Of a DNA stretch of 37,272 nucleotides, positions 15,137-22,891 are shown one piece after another (position 1 is the first letter of the stretch; each line of letters starts with the position of its first letter). Both the position numbers and the translations under genes were made by a program. Under the pieces are notes generated by a model. The model did not search any database and was not told the DNA's origin. It saw nothing but the letters and a program-made list of their open reading frames with translations. The DNA lies in the NCBI GenBank assembly GCA_002367235.1, contig DFBC01000069.1:1-37272 (forward strand), read 5' to 3'. The stretch is from Cellvibrionales bacterium UBA3090. GTDB lineage: Bacteria; Pseudomonadota; Gammaproteobacteria; Pseudomonadales; Porticoccaceae.

Positions 15137-17569
15137 TTAAAACGTTAAATTCGCATCTATGCTAAGTAGCTGTTGCCTGAAAAGCGACTGAATCTTTTCC
15201 AGCGCGTCTTCTGATTCAGCTTCAAATCGCAGTGTTAAAGCCGGGCTGGTATTGGATGCTCTGATTAGCCCCCAGGCTTTGGGGAAATCAACACGCAGTC
15301 CATCAATCGTTGTTACCTTGCCATCCTGAAAAGTGTGACCCGAGATCAATCGCTCCATCACCGAAAACTTTTCTTCTTCGGAAACATCTACCTTTATTTC
15401 TGGTGTTGCCCGCCTACTTTCAAAGCTTGCGACGATTTCGTCGAGTCCCTGCTCGCGAATAGTGAGTATTTCTACGAGCCGGGCAGCGGCATAGATTCCA
15501 TCGTCAAAGCCATGCCAGCGATCGTGGAAGAAGATATGTCCGCTAAACTCGCCCCCGAGTGGGGCGTTGCACTCGATAATTTTGTTATACATATGTGAAT
15601 GGCCGGTTTTCCACATCACGGGTCGACCCCCGTAACTGCTGATTAAGCTGTTTAACCGGCGGGTGCTTTTTATATCAAATACTACGTCTGCTCCCGGGTG
15701 GCGAGAAACTACGTCTCGCGCGAAGATCATCAGTAGCTCGTCGGGCCAGATAATTTTTCCGCTTGCCGACACCGCGACAACTCTATCGCCATCGCCATCA
15801 AGGGCGATACCTAAATCGGCACCGCGTTCTCTGACACAGAGAATGAGATCATCAAGATAGGCTTCAACTGAGGTGTCTGGAGGATGATTGGGAAAGTCGC
15901 CATCCACATCGCAATAAAGTGGTAGCACGGTACAGCCGATGGCCTCGAGTAAGTCGATGCCAAGTTCTCCAGCGACGCCATTGCCGGCATCTAATACGAC
16001 CTTGAGATCATGAGTGGGCACGATATCACTGGCAATGCTCTGAACATAATCGCGAGAGAGGTCGCGAATTTCCATGTGGCCGCTAGTTTGTTCGGGTATA
16101 TCTTCAGACATTTCAGTTTTGAGGGCCTGAATTTCCTCACCACATAATGCGTGGTGTTTAAAAAACATTTTGAAACCATTGTATTCGGCGGGGTTATGGC
16201 TGGCTGTGACCATAACACCGCAGTCGGTTTCTGGGAGTACGTGGGTGGCAAAGTTGAGCAGAGGGGTGGGTGCTTGGCCAAGATGGATAATATTGCAGCC
16301 CGTACTGAGAATGCCTTGCTCCAGTGCCGCTGATAGCTTGGGCGTCGAGTTCCGGCCATCACAAGCGACGATAAGGGTGTGCTCGCCAAGTGACAACGCC
16401 CTCTTTGCCAGTACTTTGCCTAGCTGGCGGGAAAACTCTGGCGTCAACTGGGTATTGGACAAGCCGCGAATATCATAATCACGAAATACTACGTCGGGAA
16501 AAGGTTCTTGAGGCGCAGGTGATTCGGGGCTTGAAACTTCTTCAGTGAGTTTTTCAGAGTTACTGGCATCGGTGTGCGAAGGGATAACCTGCAAATAGGA
16601 TGCACTCTCTTCATCTACAGGAGTGTCATCGTACGCAGGGGCTTTGAGTTTTGTTTCATCTAAATTTACGTCTTTATTCTTTTTAAGCCTGAGCTTTTTA
16701 GGGTTGCCCTTGTGGTGCTTTAAGGTGAGTCGAACGACCACATAGATCAACAGCAGTGTGGTGATAATAAGTCCGGCCACAATAAGTAAGAATTCACGGT
16801 AGGGTGGTGTTGCCTGGTTGAGTAATATCGAGCTACCGGTAAAGCGAACTTGCCATTGGGGTATTCGAGTTTCCAGGATGATCGCATCCATTGCTCTGTC
16901 TGCACTACTTAGGGCGATAAAGGGTTTGTTTTTTAAGCCGGATACTGTTTGGATAAGCTCAGTTGTACCGAGTGAAGGTTTTACCTTGGCGCGCAAGAGT
17001 TCGGTTAGGGGGCCTGTTGATAACATCGCCATCAGGCTGCCCAAGATTTTTCCATCGCTGTCTTTAAGAGGAAAGGCAAGCATCAATTTCCAGGCACCAT
17101 CAATGTGAGCTGCAATGGGATTGGAGGGTTCACCGGAAAGCACCTTTGTGGACATTTCCTGGCCAACAAAATTGTGTGACTCATCGAGGCGGGTGTCACT
17201 AGGACTTAGAAGGTAGCCTTGGGATAAATCTTCTGCCCAGGTTGTGAGCAGGCTCTCAAGGTGAGCAACTTCTTTGGTGTCGCCGGAAGAAAGACCTTCA
17301 ATAAACAGCTGCTTTTCAGAAATATTTTGTAATTGTTGTTGGCGCTTTTTTAAATAGGTGTTCACTACAGCTACTTGTTGTTGGGCATAATTTCTAGCGC
17401 TGGCATTAGCAAGTGCTTGTTTGGCCGAGCCCTGCATATGGTCATGAAGCATGAACGAAAACAAGACAGCCCCACCGACCATAAGGCCAATTAGCCCTAA
17501 AATAAGGGGGTGCTGTTGCAGCTTTAGCAGTGCTATCGGGACTGAGTTGTTTTTCTTAGGTTTTGCCAT
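15137..17569 (-). CDS. algC: Phosphomannomutase/phosphoglucomutase with membrane and periplasmic N-terminal extension
   Basis: AlgC interconverts hexose 6- and 1-phosphates, feeding alginate, LPS and other polysaccharides. At 810 residues it is far longer than the roughly 460-residue enzyme. The extension has a membrane helix (about 22-42), an extracytoplasmic domain (about 43-255, like a dCache/PAS sensor), a second helix (about 258-280) and an acidic linker. The catalytic part starts near 360 (DYDIRG), with the phosphoserine Ser457 in TASHNP, the metal loop DGDGDR and the sugar loop GEFSGH. Long forms occur in some relatives. Neighbours are coaBC, 10 bases upstream, and argB. The usual dut gene between coaBC and algC is missing. 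Confidence 0.92.
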   Translation of the reverse strand: MAKPKKNNSVPIALLKLQQHPLILGLIGLMVGGAVLFSFMLHDHMQGSAKQALANASARNYAQQQVAVVNTYLKKRQQQLQNISEKQLFIEGLSSGDTKEVAHLESLLTTWAEDLSQGYLLSPSDTRLDESHNFVGQEMSTKVLSGEPSNPIAAHIDGAWKLMLAFPLKDSDGKILGSLMAMLSTGPLTELLRAKVKPSLGTTELIQTVSGLKNKPFIALSSADRAMDAIILETRIPQWQVRFTGSSILLNQATPPYREFLLIVAGLIITTLLLIYVVVRLTLKHHKGNPKKLRLKKNKDVNLDETKLKAPAYDDTPVDEESASYLQVIPSHTDASNSEKLTEEVSSPESPAPQEPFPDVVFRDYDIRGLSNTQLTPEFSRQLGKVLAKRALSLGEHTLIVACDGRNSTPKLSAALEQGILSTGCNIIHLGQAPTPLLNFATHVLPETDCGVMVTASHNPAEYNGFKMFFKHHALCGEEIQALKTEMSEDIPEQTSGHMEIRDLSRDYVQSIASDIVPTHDLKVVLDAGNGVAGELGIDLLEAIGCTVLPLYCDVDGDFPNHPPDTSVEAYLDDLILCVRERGADLGIALDGDGDRVVAVSASGKIIWPDELLMIFARDVVSRHPGADVVFDIKSTRRLNSLISSYGGRPVMWKTGHSHMYNKIIECNAPLGGEFSGHIFFHDRWHGFDDGIYAAARLVEILTIREQGLDEIVASFESRRATPEIKVDVSEEEKFSVMERLISGHTFQDGKVTTIDGLRVDFPKAWGLIRASNTSPALTLRFEAESEDALEKIQSLFRQQLLSIDANLTF

Positions 17570-17579
17570 AGGTATTTTA

Positions 17580-18776
17580 TTATTCGGGGATCATTTCAGC
17601 TATTTTGGCGATTAACTGCCGGGCCAAAATAGATTTATTAATTTTAGGAATGGCTTCTGAGCTTTGCATCTCTACGACAAGTACTGCATTGTCGTCACTA
17701 TTGAAGCCAATTGTGCGGTCTGAAACATCATTGGCAATCACCAAATCAAGATTTTTTCTTTCCAGTTTCCCGCGGGCATAGTCTTCCAAATTGGCGGTTT
17801 CAGCTGCAAACCCTACTGTATAGGGCCGGTTAGGGCGCTTTGCCACAGCGCTCACAATATCCGGGTTTTTTACCAGCTCAATGGTTAGGGTATCTGTTGA
17901 TTTTTTAATTTTCTGTTCTGATACTTGTAGGGGACGGTAATCTGCCACTGCCGCAGACGCGATAAATAATTGACAACCATCCGCTTCGGATAGTGCGGCA
18001 TCATACATTTCTTGAGCACTGATTACGGGAATTGTGCGAACTCGATCTGGCGGGGCAAGGTTGACTGGACCACTGATAAGAACGGTTTCTGCGCCGGCTT
18101 CCGCGGCTGCTTCTGCGAGGGCATAACCCATTTTTCCAGAGCTGTGGTTGCTGATATAGCGCACGGGGTCAATAGCTTCTCGTGTGGGCCCTGCGGTGAT
18201 CACAACTTTTTTCCCGGCAAGAGCACCTGTTTCAAATAGAGCGGCAGTGAGCTCTACGATGTCTTCCGGTTCACTCATTCGGCCAGGGCCGACCTCACCG
18301 CAAGCCTGGCTTCCTTCTGCTGGACCAAAAATGTTTATACCACGACCGCGCAGGCGCTCAATATTGTGTTGGGTGCTGGCGTTTCGCCACATACCCTGAT
18401 TCATCGCAGGGGCAATAGCCAAGGGTGAGCGACTGGCCAGGCATAGCGTAGATAGCAGGTCGCCGCCCTCTCCATGGGCTATTTTTGCAATGAAGTCTGC
18501 AGATGCGGGTGCAATTAGAATGATATCGGCCCAGCGCGCCAACTCGATGTGTCCCATGGCGGCTTCAGCGTCGGTATCTAAAAGCTCTAGATGAACGGGG
18601 TTACCAGAGAGCGCCTGCATGGTGAGGGGGGTAATAAATTCGGTTGCGGCCGTGGTCATGACGACGCGAACGCTACCGCCAGCATCCTGTAGACGACGAA
18701 TAATCTCTGCACTTTTGTAAGCGGCGATACCACCGGTTACACCCAGTAGAATCCGTTTGTTGGCCAATAAGCGCAT
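17580..18776 (-). CDS. coaBC: Bifunctional phosphopantothenoylcysteine decarboxylase/phosphopantothenate-cysteine ligase
   Basis: The two domains carry out consecutive steps of coenzyme A synthesis. The CoaC part (about 1-190) has GVTGGIAAYKSAEI, the catalytic PAMNQGMW and ACGEVGPGRM. The CoaB part (about 195-398) has TAGPTREAIDPVRYISNHSSGKMG and the KNPDIV motif. ATG 18776 is chosen because the AGGA at 18783-18786 would directly abut the alternative ATG 18782 but is correctly spaced for 18776. It is the first gene of the coaBC-algC-argB-slmA operon and divergent from radC. Confidence 0.96.
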   Translation of the reverse strand: MRLLANKRILLGVTGGIAAYKSAEIIRRLQDAGGSVRVVMTTAATEFITPLTMQALSGNPVHLELLDTDAEAAMGHIELARWADIILIAPASADFIAKIAHGEGGDLLSTLCLASRSPLAIAPAMNQGMWRNASTQHNIERLRGRGINIFGPAEGSQACGEVGPGRMSEPEDIVELTAALFETGALAGKKVVITAGPTREAIDPVRYISNHSSGKMGYALAEAAAEAGAETVLISGPVNLAPPDRVRTIPVISAQEMYDAALSEADGCQLFIASAAVADYRPLQVSEQKIKKSTDTLTIELVKNPDIVSAVAKRPNRPYTVGFAAETANLEDYARGKLERKNLDLVIANDVSDRTIGFNSDDNAVLVVEMQSSEAIPKINKSILARQLIAKIAEMIPE

Positions 18777-18875
18777 GAACATTCCTGAAAAATAAGACTG
18801 AGGGGGCTAAGATACCATTGCAAAGGAATTTTGCGTAGTCAGTACTGCGTTATGGATTGCACACTGGAGGTGCTT

Positions 18876-19550
18876 ATGACGATTCGTGATTGGCCTGAGG
18901 CCGAACGTCCTCGGGAAAAACTTCTTGAAAGGGGTGCGGGCGCCCTATCTGATGCGGAATTATTGGCGATTTTTTTACGTACCGGTTGTCGAGGGCTTTC
19001 TGCTGTGGATCTTGCCCGGGAGTTGCTGCAGCGCTTTGGGTCGCTTACGACAATGTTGTCCGCAGATAAGACAACATTTTGCCATGCCAAGGGTCTTGGC
19101 GAGGCCAAGTTTGTACAATTACAGGCGGTGATGGAGCTGGCGCGACGTCATTTAGGTGAACAGCTTCGTCGCGATGATGTATTTACCAGTGCAGCCCTGG
19201 TCAGTGAATTTTTATTAGCACAGTTGCGTCATTGCGAGCAGGAGGTTTTTGCCGTTTTATTCCTTGACTCCCAGCATCGTTTGATCGCGTGGGAAAAGCT
19301 GTTTTTTGGAACAATTGACAGTGCCAATATCCATCCCCGCGAGGTGGTTAGGCGTTCACTTTTCCATAATGCAGCGGCAGTGATTTTTTCTCATAATCAT
19401 CCGTCGGGCATCGCCGAACCCAGTGAGCCGGATCAATGGATTTCCGTCCGGTTAAAGAAGGCTTTGGATTTGGTCGATGTCAGGGTGCTTGATCATGTTG
19501 TGGTGGGCGGGGGCTATACTGTTTCGATGTTAGAGCGGGGAATGCTATAA
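18876..19550 (+). CDS. radC: RadC (JAMM/MPN+ domain, UPF0758)
   Basis: The 224-residue protein begins with a helix-hairpin-helix-like region (about 1-90) followed by the JAB/MPN+ domain with the metal motif HNHPSG at about residue 172 and downstream SEPD. Once tied to DNA repair, its true role remains unclear. ATG 18876 has GGAGG 5 bases upstream; a longer reading from 18831 lacks support. It lies between coaBC (divergent) and rpmB, a very conserved gammaproteobacterial order. Confidence 0.95.
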   Translation: MTIRDWPEAERPREKLLERGAGALSDAELLAIFLRTGCRGLSAVDLARELLQRFGSLTTMLSADKTTFCHAKGLGEAKFVQLQAVMELARRHLGEQLRRDDVFTSAALVSEFLLAQLRHCEQEVFAVLFLDSQHRLIAWEKLFFGTIDSANIHPREVVRRSLFHNAAAVIFSHNHPSGIAEPSEPDQWISVRLKKALDLVDVRVLDHVVVGGGYTVSMLERGML

Positions 19551-19584
19551 AATCCCTGAAACTGGGCTATTTGGGTGAATTTGT

Positions 19585-19613
19585 TTGATTTTGAAGGGGG
19601 TTTCTGGTATAAA
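19585..19613 (+). promoter_or_regulatory. Predicted strong promoter of rpmB-rpmG
   Basis: A -35 TTGATT (19585-19590), a 17-base spacer ending in TGG and a -10 TATAAA (19608-19613) form an extended -10 type sigma70 promoter. The leader to rpmB is about 90 bases and contains a small hairpin (CGCCA...TGGCG, 19675-19691), possibly a site for ribosomal protein feedback; that last point is inference. Confidence 0.6.
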
Positions 19614-19711
19614 ACGCGGCTCTTTGTGGGGGTGCCCTGTTGGGGTGTGCCACTAACAGATTTCAAAAGTAGTCGCCAAGTACTGGTGGCGCAATGATTA
19701 GAGGCAAAGCA

Positions 19712-19948
19712 ATGTCTAAAGTATGTCAAGTCACCGGCAAAAAGCCGATGTCCGGTAACAATGTTTCACACGCCAAAAATAGGACTCGCCGTCGGTTCGA
19801 GCCTAACTTGCACTCCCACCGTTTTTGGGTTGAGTCAGAGAAGCGTTTTGTAAGACTGCGCCTTTCTGCCAAGGGAATGCGTATTGTTGATAAGCTGGGC
19901 ATCCAACAGGTTTTGGTTGATATGCGCAAGCGTGGCGAGAAGGTTTAA
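19712..19948 (+). CDS. rpmB: 50S ribosomal protein L28
   Basis: The 78-residue basic protein equals E. coli L28 in length and matches throughout (SKVCQVTGKKPMSGNN, NLHSHRFWVESEKRFV, RKRGEK). It is part of the large ribosomal subunit. ATG 19712 gives the family start; an upstream ATG six codons earlier does not fit the family. It is followed 11 bases later by rpmG, and has its own promoter downstream of radC. Confidence 0.98.
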   Translation: MSKVCQVTGKKPMSGNNVSHAKNRTRRRFEPNLHSHRFWVESEKRFVRLRLSAKGMRIVDKLGIQQVLVDMRKRGEKV

Positions 19949-19959
19949 GGAGATAAGTA

Positions 19960-20127
19960 ATGGCTAAATCGAATCGCGATAAAATCAAACTGGTATCCAG
20001 TGCAGGCACTGGTCACTACTACACGACCACTAAAAATAAGCGTACTCAGCCTGAAAAGCTGGAGTTCAGTAAATACGACCCAGTGGTTCGTAAGCACGTA
20101 CCCTATAAAGAAGCTAAAATTAAGTAA
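19960..20127 (+). CDS. rpmG: 50S ribosomal protein L33
   Basis: This 55-residue protein (MAKSNRDKIKLVSSAGTGHY...YKEAKIK) aligns end to end with E. coli L33. It contains no cysteines, so it is the zinc-independent form. An AAGGAG (19947-19952) lies 7 bases before the ATG. It is co-transcribed with rpmB and followed by a strong terminator. Confidence 0.97.
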   Translation: MAKSNRDKIKLVSSAGTGHYYTTTKNKRTQPEKLEFSKYDPVVRKHVPYKEAKIK

Positions 20128-20142
20128 GTTTCTTTACGTAAT

Positions 20143-20173
20143 AAAAGCCCCCCGACAGCTTCGGGGGTTTTTT
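20143..20173 (+). terminator. Rho-independent terminator of rpmB-rpmG
   Basis: A CCCCCGA/TCGGGGG stem (20149-20155 and 20161-20167) with a 5-base loop is followed by six T (20168-20173) and preceded by four A. It is 21 bases after the rpmG stop. The A-tract may let it also end the leftward exbD transcript. Confidence 0.9.
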
Positions 20174-20279
20174 GTGCCTGTCTGTTTTTGCTAGAACTAT
20201 TTCCCTCTTGTGCTTCTGTCCGAGAGTGAGCCGTGGAGTGCAACACTCAAAAGTATTGGCAGCGAAGGTACTATCCTGA

Positions 20280-20687
20280 TCAGCCTTTTGAGGCTAGGGC
20301 GACATCATAAACGCCCGCCTCTCTGGCCTGGTCCGATACTAAAATAAACGTTTCAGTTTTTGATCTAGGATGGGCCTCGATAATGACCTTGGCCCGAGGG
20401 TTTTCAGCATGGGCTCTTTCTACGTTGGCACGCACTGAGCGAATATCGATAAGGCGCCCTTCCAGCCAAACATCATTAGTTTCGGTGATTTGGAAAATGA
20501 TATTCTGGATTTTTTTGTCATCGGGTGGCGGCTCGTCACTGATAGGCGGCCGGTTAACCTCGATGCCTGATTCTTTGATAAACGATGCCGTTACAATAAA
20601 AAAAATTAACATAATAAAGACAACGTCCAGCATCGGCGTCAGATCGATTTGGGGGTCTTCTGTGAGGCGTCGTCTTCCCAAAGCCAT
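20280..20687 (-). CDS. exbD: ExbD/TolR-family biopolymer transport protein, without an ExbB partner
   Basis: The 135-residue protein has a cytoplasmic N-terminus (DPQIDLTPMLD), one membrane helix (about 20-40) with the proton-pathway aspartate Asp21, and a periplasmic domain ending in the segment VSDQAREAGVYDVALA. ExbD/TolR subunits form proton-driven motors with ExbB/TolQ. No exbB, tolQ or tonB gene adjoins it, so its partner must lie elsewhere. The ribosome binding site is weak. The family call is firm; the exact system is not. Confidence 0.88.
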   Translation of the reverse strand: MALGRRRLTEDPQIDLTPMLDVVFIMLIFFIVTASFIKESGIEVNRPPISDEPPPDDKKIQNIIFQITETNDVWLEGRLIDIRSVRANVERAHAENPRAKVIIEAHPRSKTETFILVSDQAREAGVYDVALASKG

Positions 20688-20689
20688 CG

Positions 20690-20821
20690 TTAGATTATTC
20701 CAGTCATTTTAATTTGGGTGAGTTGATCATTGTAACGCCTCTTTTGCAGCTTTTGCTGCAAAGTAAGCTGTGAAGCGCGTGCATTTTGGCTAACTCCTCC
20801 ATAGTATGCCAGACATTCCAT
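20690..20821 (-). CDS. Possible small ORF before exbD
   Basis: An open frame of 43 codons (MECLAYYGGVSQ... ending KMTGII) stops two bases before the exbD ATG, a spacing typical of operon partners. It is glutamine- and lysine-rich in the middle, has no membrane helix, no clear ribosome binding site and no recognised family. A second short frame also spans this stretch, so chance is a fair explanation. Confidence 0.2.
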   Translation of the reverse strand: MECLAYYGGVSQNARASQLTLQQKLQKRRYNDQLTQIKMTGII

Positions 20822-20849
20822 TGTAGAGATGATAGGGCTGGAGCAGGTG

Positions 20850-21665
20850 ATGCCGGAATTACCCGAAGTTGTGGTTACGCTAAGGGGCTTGATGCCCCAT
20901 GTTGCCGGGAAACAGGTATCTAAGGTTACGGTACGAGAATCTAGGCTGCGCTGGCCGATACCCGGTGATTTAGCTGAACAGCTGTCCGGTCAGGTGTTAA
21001 TTGACGGCCGACAGCGGGCCAAGTATCTGTTGTTTCAGTTTGCTCATGGCCACTTGATGATCCACTTAGGGATGTCGGGAAATCTGCGCATCGTTCAATC
21101 GGGGACTGCTCCGGCTAAGCACGACCATGTTGATATCGGCTTTTGCGATGGCACGGTATTGCGGTTCACGGACCCGCGTCGGTTTGGTTCTGTCTTGTGG
21201 TTAGTCGGTGAGCCCGAACAGCATAAGTTGTTGCGTCACCTTGGGCCGGAGCCATTCGATTCAGAATTTGATGGCGATTATCTTTACCGTCAATCCCGTG
21301 GAAAATCACTGTCAGTAAAACAGTTTTTGATGGATAACCGTGTGGTTGTTGGCGTGGGAAACATTTACGCCAACGAATCACTCTTTCTCAGTGGCATCCG
21401 GCCGAAGAAGGCCGCTGGGCGTCTTTCCCGAAAAGCCTATGGGGCGTTGTCCGAGAACGTCCAAGCCGTATTAAGCCGAGCAATTGAGCAGGGTGGTACT
21501 ACCCTTAAGGATTTTGTGGGAAACGAAGGCAAGCCGGGTTATTTCAAGCAGCAGCTGTACGTCTATGGACGCGCTGGGCTGCCATGTTTGCAGTGCGATA
21601 CACCGTTAAAGGAGATAAGGCTGGGGCAGCGCTCGACGGTCTATTGTCCTTCCTGCCAAAAATAA
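20850..21665 (+). CDS. mutM: Formamidopyrimidine-DNA glycosylase
   Basis: MutM (Fpg) removes 8-oxoguanine and other oxidised purines and cuts the abasic site. The 271-residue protein has the catalytic N-terminal PELPEV (proline after the removed Met), the DNA-binding lysine in RQRAKYLL, the GVGNIYANE helix-two-turn-helix and a C-terminal zinc finger CLQC...CPSC. ATG 20850 has GGAG 6 bases upstream; a start 7 codons earlier would block the N-terminal proline chemistry. It converges on coaD. Confidence 0.97.
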   Translation: MPELPEVVVTLRGLMPHVAGKQVSKVTVRESRLRWPIPGDLAEQLSGQVLIDGRQRAKYLLFQFAHGHLMIHLGMSGNLRIVQSGTAPAKHDHVDIGFCDGTVLRFTDPRRFGSVLWLVGEPEQHKLLRHLGPEPFDSEFDGDYLYRQSRGKSLSVKQFLMDNRVVVGVGNIYANESLFLSGIRPKKAAGRLSRKAYGALSENVQAVLSRAIEQGGTTLKDFVGNEGKPGYFKQQLYVYGRAGLPCLQCDTPLKEIRLGQRSTVYCPSCQK

Positions 21666-21694
21666 CTGAAGGTTGTCTGCGTCAGTTATTTTTG
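21657..21694. terminator. Inverted repeat holding the stop codons of both mutM and coaD
   Basis: Two 13-base arms, CAAAAATAACTGA (21657-21669) and its exact complement (21682-21694), surround a 12-base loop. The mutM stop TAA and the coaD stop TGA fall inside the arms. Transcripts from either side could form the hairpin, followed by T-rich sequence only weakly; it probably acts as a bidirectional 3' end. Confidence 0.6.
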
Positions 21695-22164
21695 AATTTA
21701 GTCGCCAGCGCATCTCTGACACACGGCGAGACAAAGGCGTTGATGTCCCCGCCCAGTAAGCCAATTTCTTTTACCAGCGATGAAGAAATATAAGAGAGTT
21801 TTTCTGATGGCGTTAGAAAAATACTTTCTACCTGTGGCGATAAGGCGCGATTCATATTGGCCAGCTGGAATTCATACTCAAAATCCGAGACAGCTCGAAG
21901 GCCCCTGAGTATCGCGTCAGCCTTTTGGTCTTTAACAAAATTGACCAGCAGGTAGTCAAAACCTAATACCGTAATATTGTCCAGATGGGACAGTGCATCC
22001 TTGGCTAGACTGATGCGCTCTTCAATATTGAACAGAGGTTGTTTTCTTTTGCTGCTGGCAACAGCGACAATAACGTGATGGAACAAGCGGCTGGCACGCT
22101 CTACCAGATCGATGTGACCATTTGTGATGGGATCAAAAGTGCCAGGGTAAACGATTGTTTTCAA
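21682..22164 (-). CDS. coaD: Phosphopantetheine adenylyltransferase
   Basis: CoaD transfers AMP to 4'-phosphopantetheine, the penultimate step of coenzyme A synthesis. The 160-residue nucleotidyltransferase has TFDPITNGHIDL (the HxGH-type motif, about 9-20), RGLRAVSDFEYE and the ISSSLVKEI motif near 128. Length equals that of the family. It lies 67 bases downstream of rsmD on the same strand, a common pairing. Confidence 0.97.
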   Translation of the reverse strand: MKTIVYPGTFDPITNGHIDLVERASRLFHHVIVAVASSKRKQPLFNIEERISLAKDALSHLDNITVLGFDYLLVNFVKDQKADAILRGLRAVSDFEYEFQLANMNRALSPQVESIFLTPSEKLSYISSSLVKEIGLLGGDINAFVSPCVRDALATKFKNN

Positions 22165-22231
22165 GTCGGTTCTTCACTTTTTGAGGTAGGCTTTGCCGGG
22201 TGTGGAATGGTAAACGTTTTGTTACCTGGGC

Positions 22232-22831
22232 TCAATCGCATCGATATAGGCGATAACAGACCTGCCCGGAGGTTTTTTCCCTAAACAGGTGCCAGGTGGG
22301 TGATGTGGTCGGAGGTGGCTGTGATCGATCAGTTTCAACATAAATGATACTGTCTTTGGAAAGCAGGCCGGGGCGCTTTAAGAGATCACAGCAGGGTTGT
22401 AATAAATTAGCGTCGAAGGGCGGGTCCAGAAAGATGACATCGAATGGCTTTGAGGGCGTCGCGCTTTCCAGCCATTGAAGGGCATCAGCCTGAGTAATAA
22501 CAGCTTGGTCAGCCTTTAATTGCGCACAGCTCTTCTTTAGCAGGCTCGCTGCAAAAGCATTTTTTTCTATCAGTGTCGAGTTTGCTGCACCGCGGGATAA
22601 GGCCTCAAACCCCAAGGCACCTGAGCCGGCAAATAAATCCAGGCATTGTGCGCCAGAGAGCTCTGGTGCTAGCCAGTTGAACAGCGTTTCTCTAATTCGG
22701 TCGCCTGTCGGTCGCAGTCCCTCGACTTCGGCAAAATGGAGTTTGTGTCCGCGCCATTTGCCACCGATAATACGCAGCTGACCAAGCGCCTCTCGTGGAG
22801 AGCGCTGTTTTGAGCGATGATGGTGTTTCAA
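22232..22831 (-). CDS. rsmD: 16S rRNA (guanine(966)-N(2))-methyltransferase
   Basis: RsmD methylates G966 of 16S rRNA during 30S assembly. The 199-residue protein has RIIGGKWRGHKL near the start, the SAM site DLFAGSGALGFEALSRGA and the catalytic DPPF motif. It is divergent from ftsY (60-base gap) as in many Gammaproteobacteria and upstream of coaD. Confidence 0.96.
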   Translation of the reverse strand: MKHHHRSKQRSPREALGQLRIIGGKWRGHKLHFAEVEGLRPTGDRIRETLFNWLAPELSGAQCLDLFAGSGALGFEALSRGAANSTLIEKNAFAASLLKKSCAQLKADQAVITQADALQWLESATPSKPFDVIFLDPPFDANLLQPCCDLLKRPGLLSKDSIIYVETDRSQPPPTTSPTWHLFREKTSGQVCYRLYRCD

Positions 22832-22891
22832 ACCGTTTTTAACTCCTTAAAGTGGTAGCATACACCGCAAGATTCACACTGAGAAACCAGG

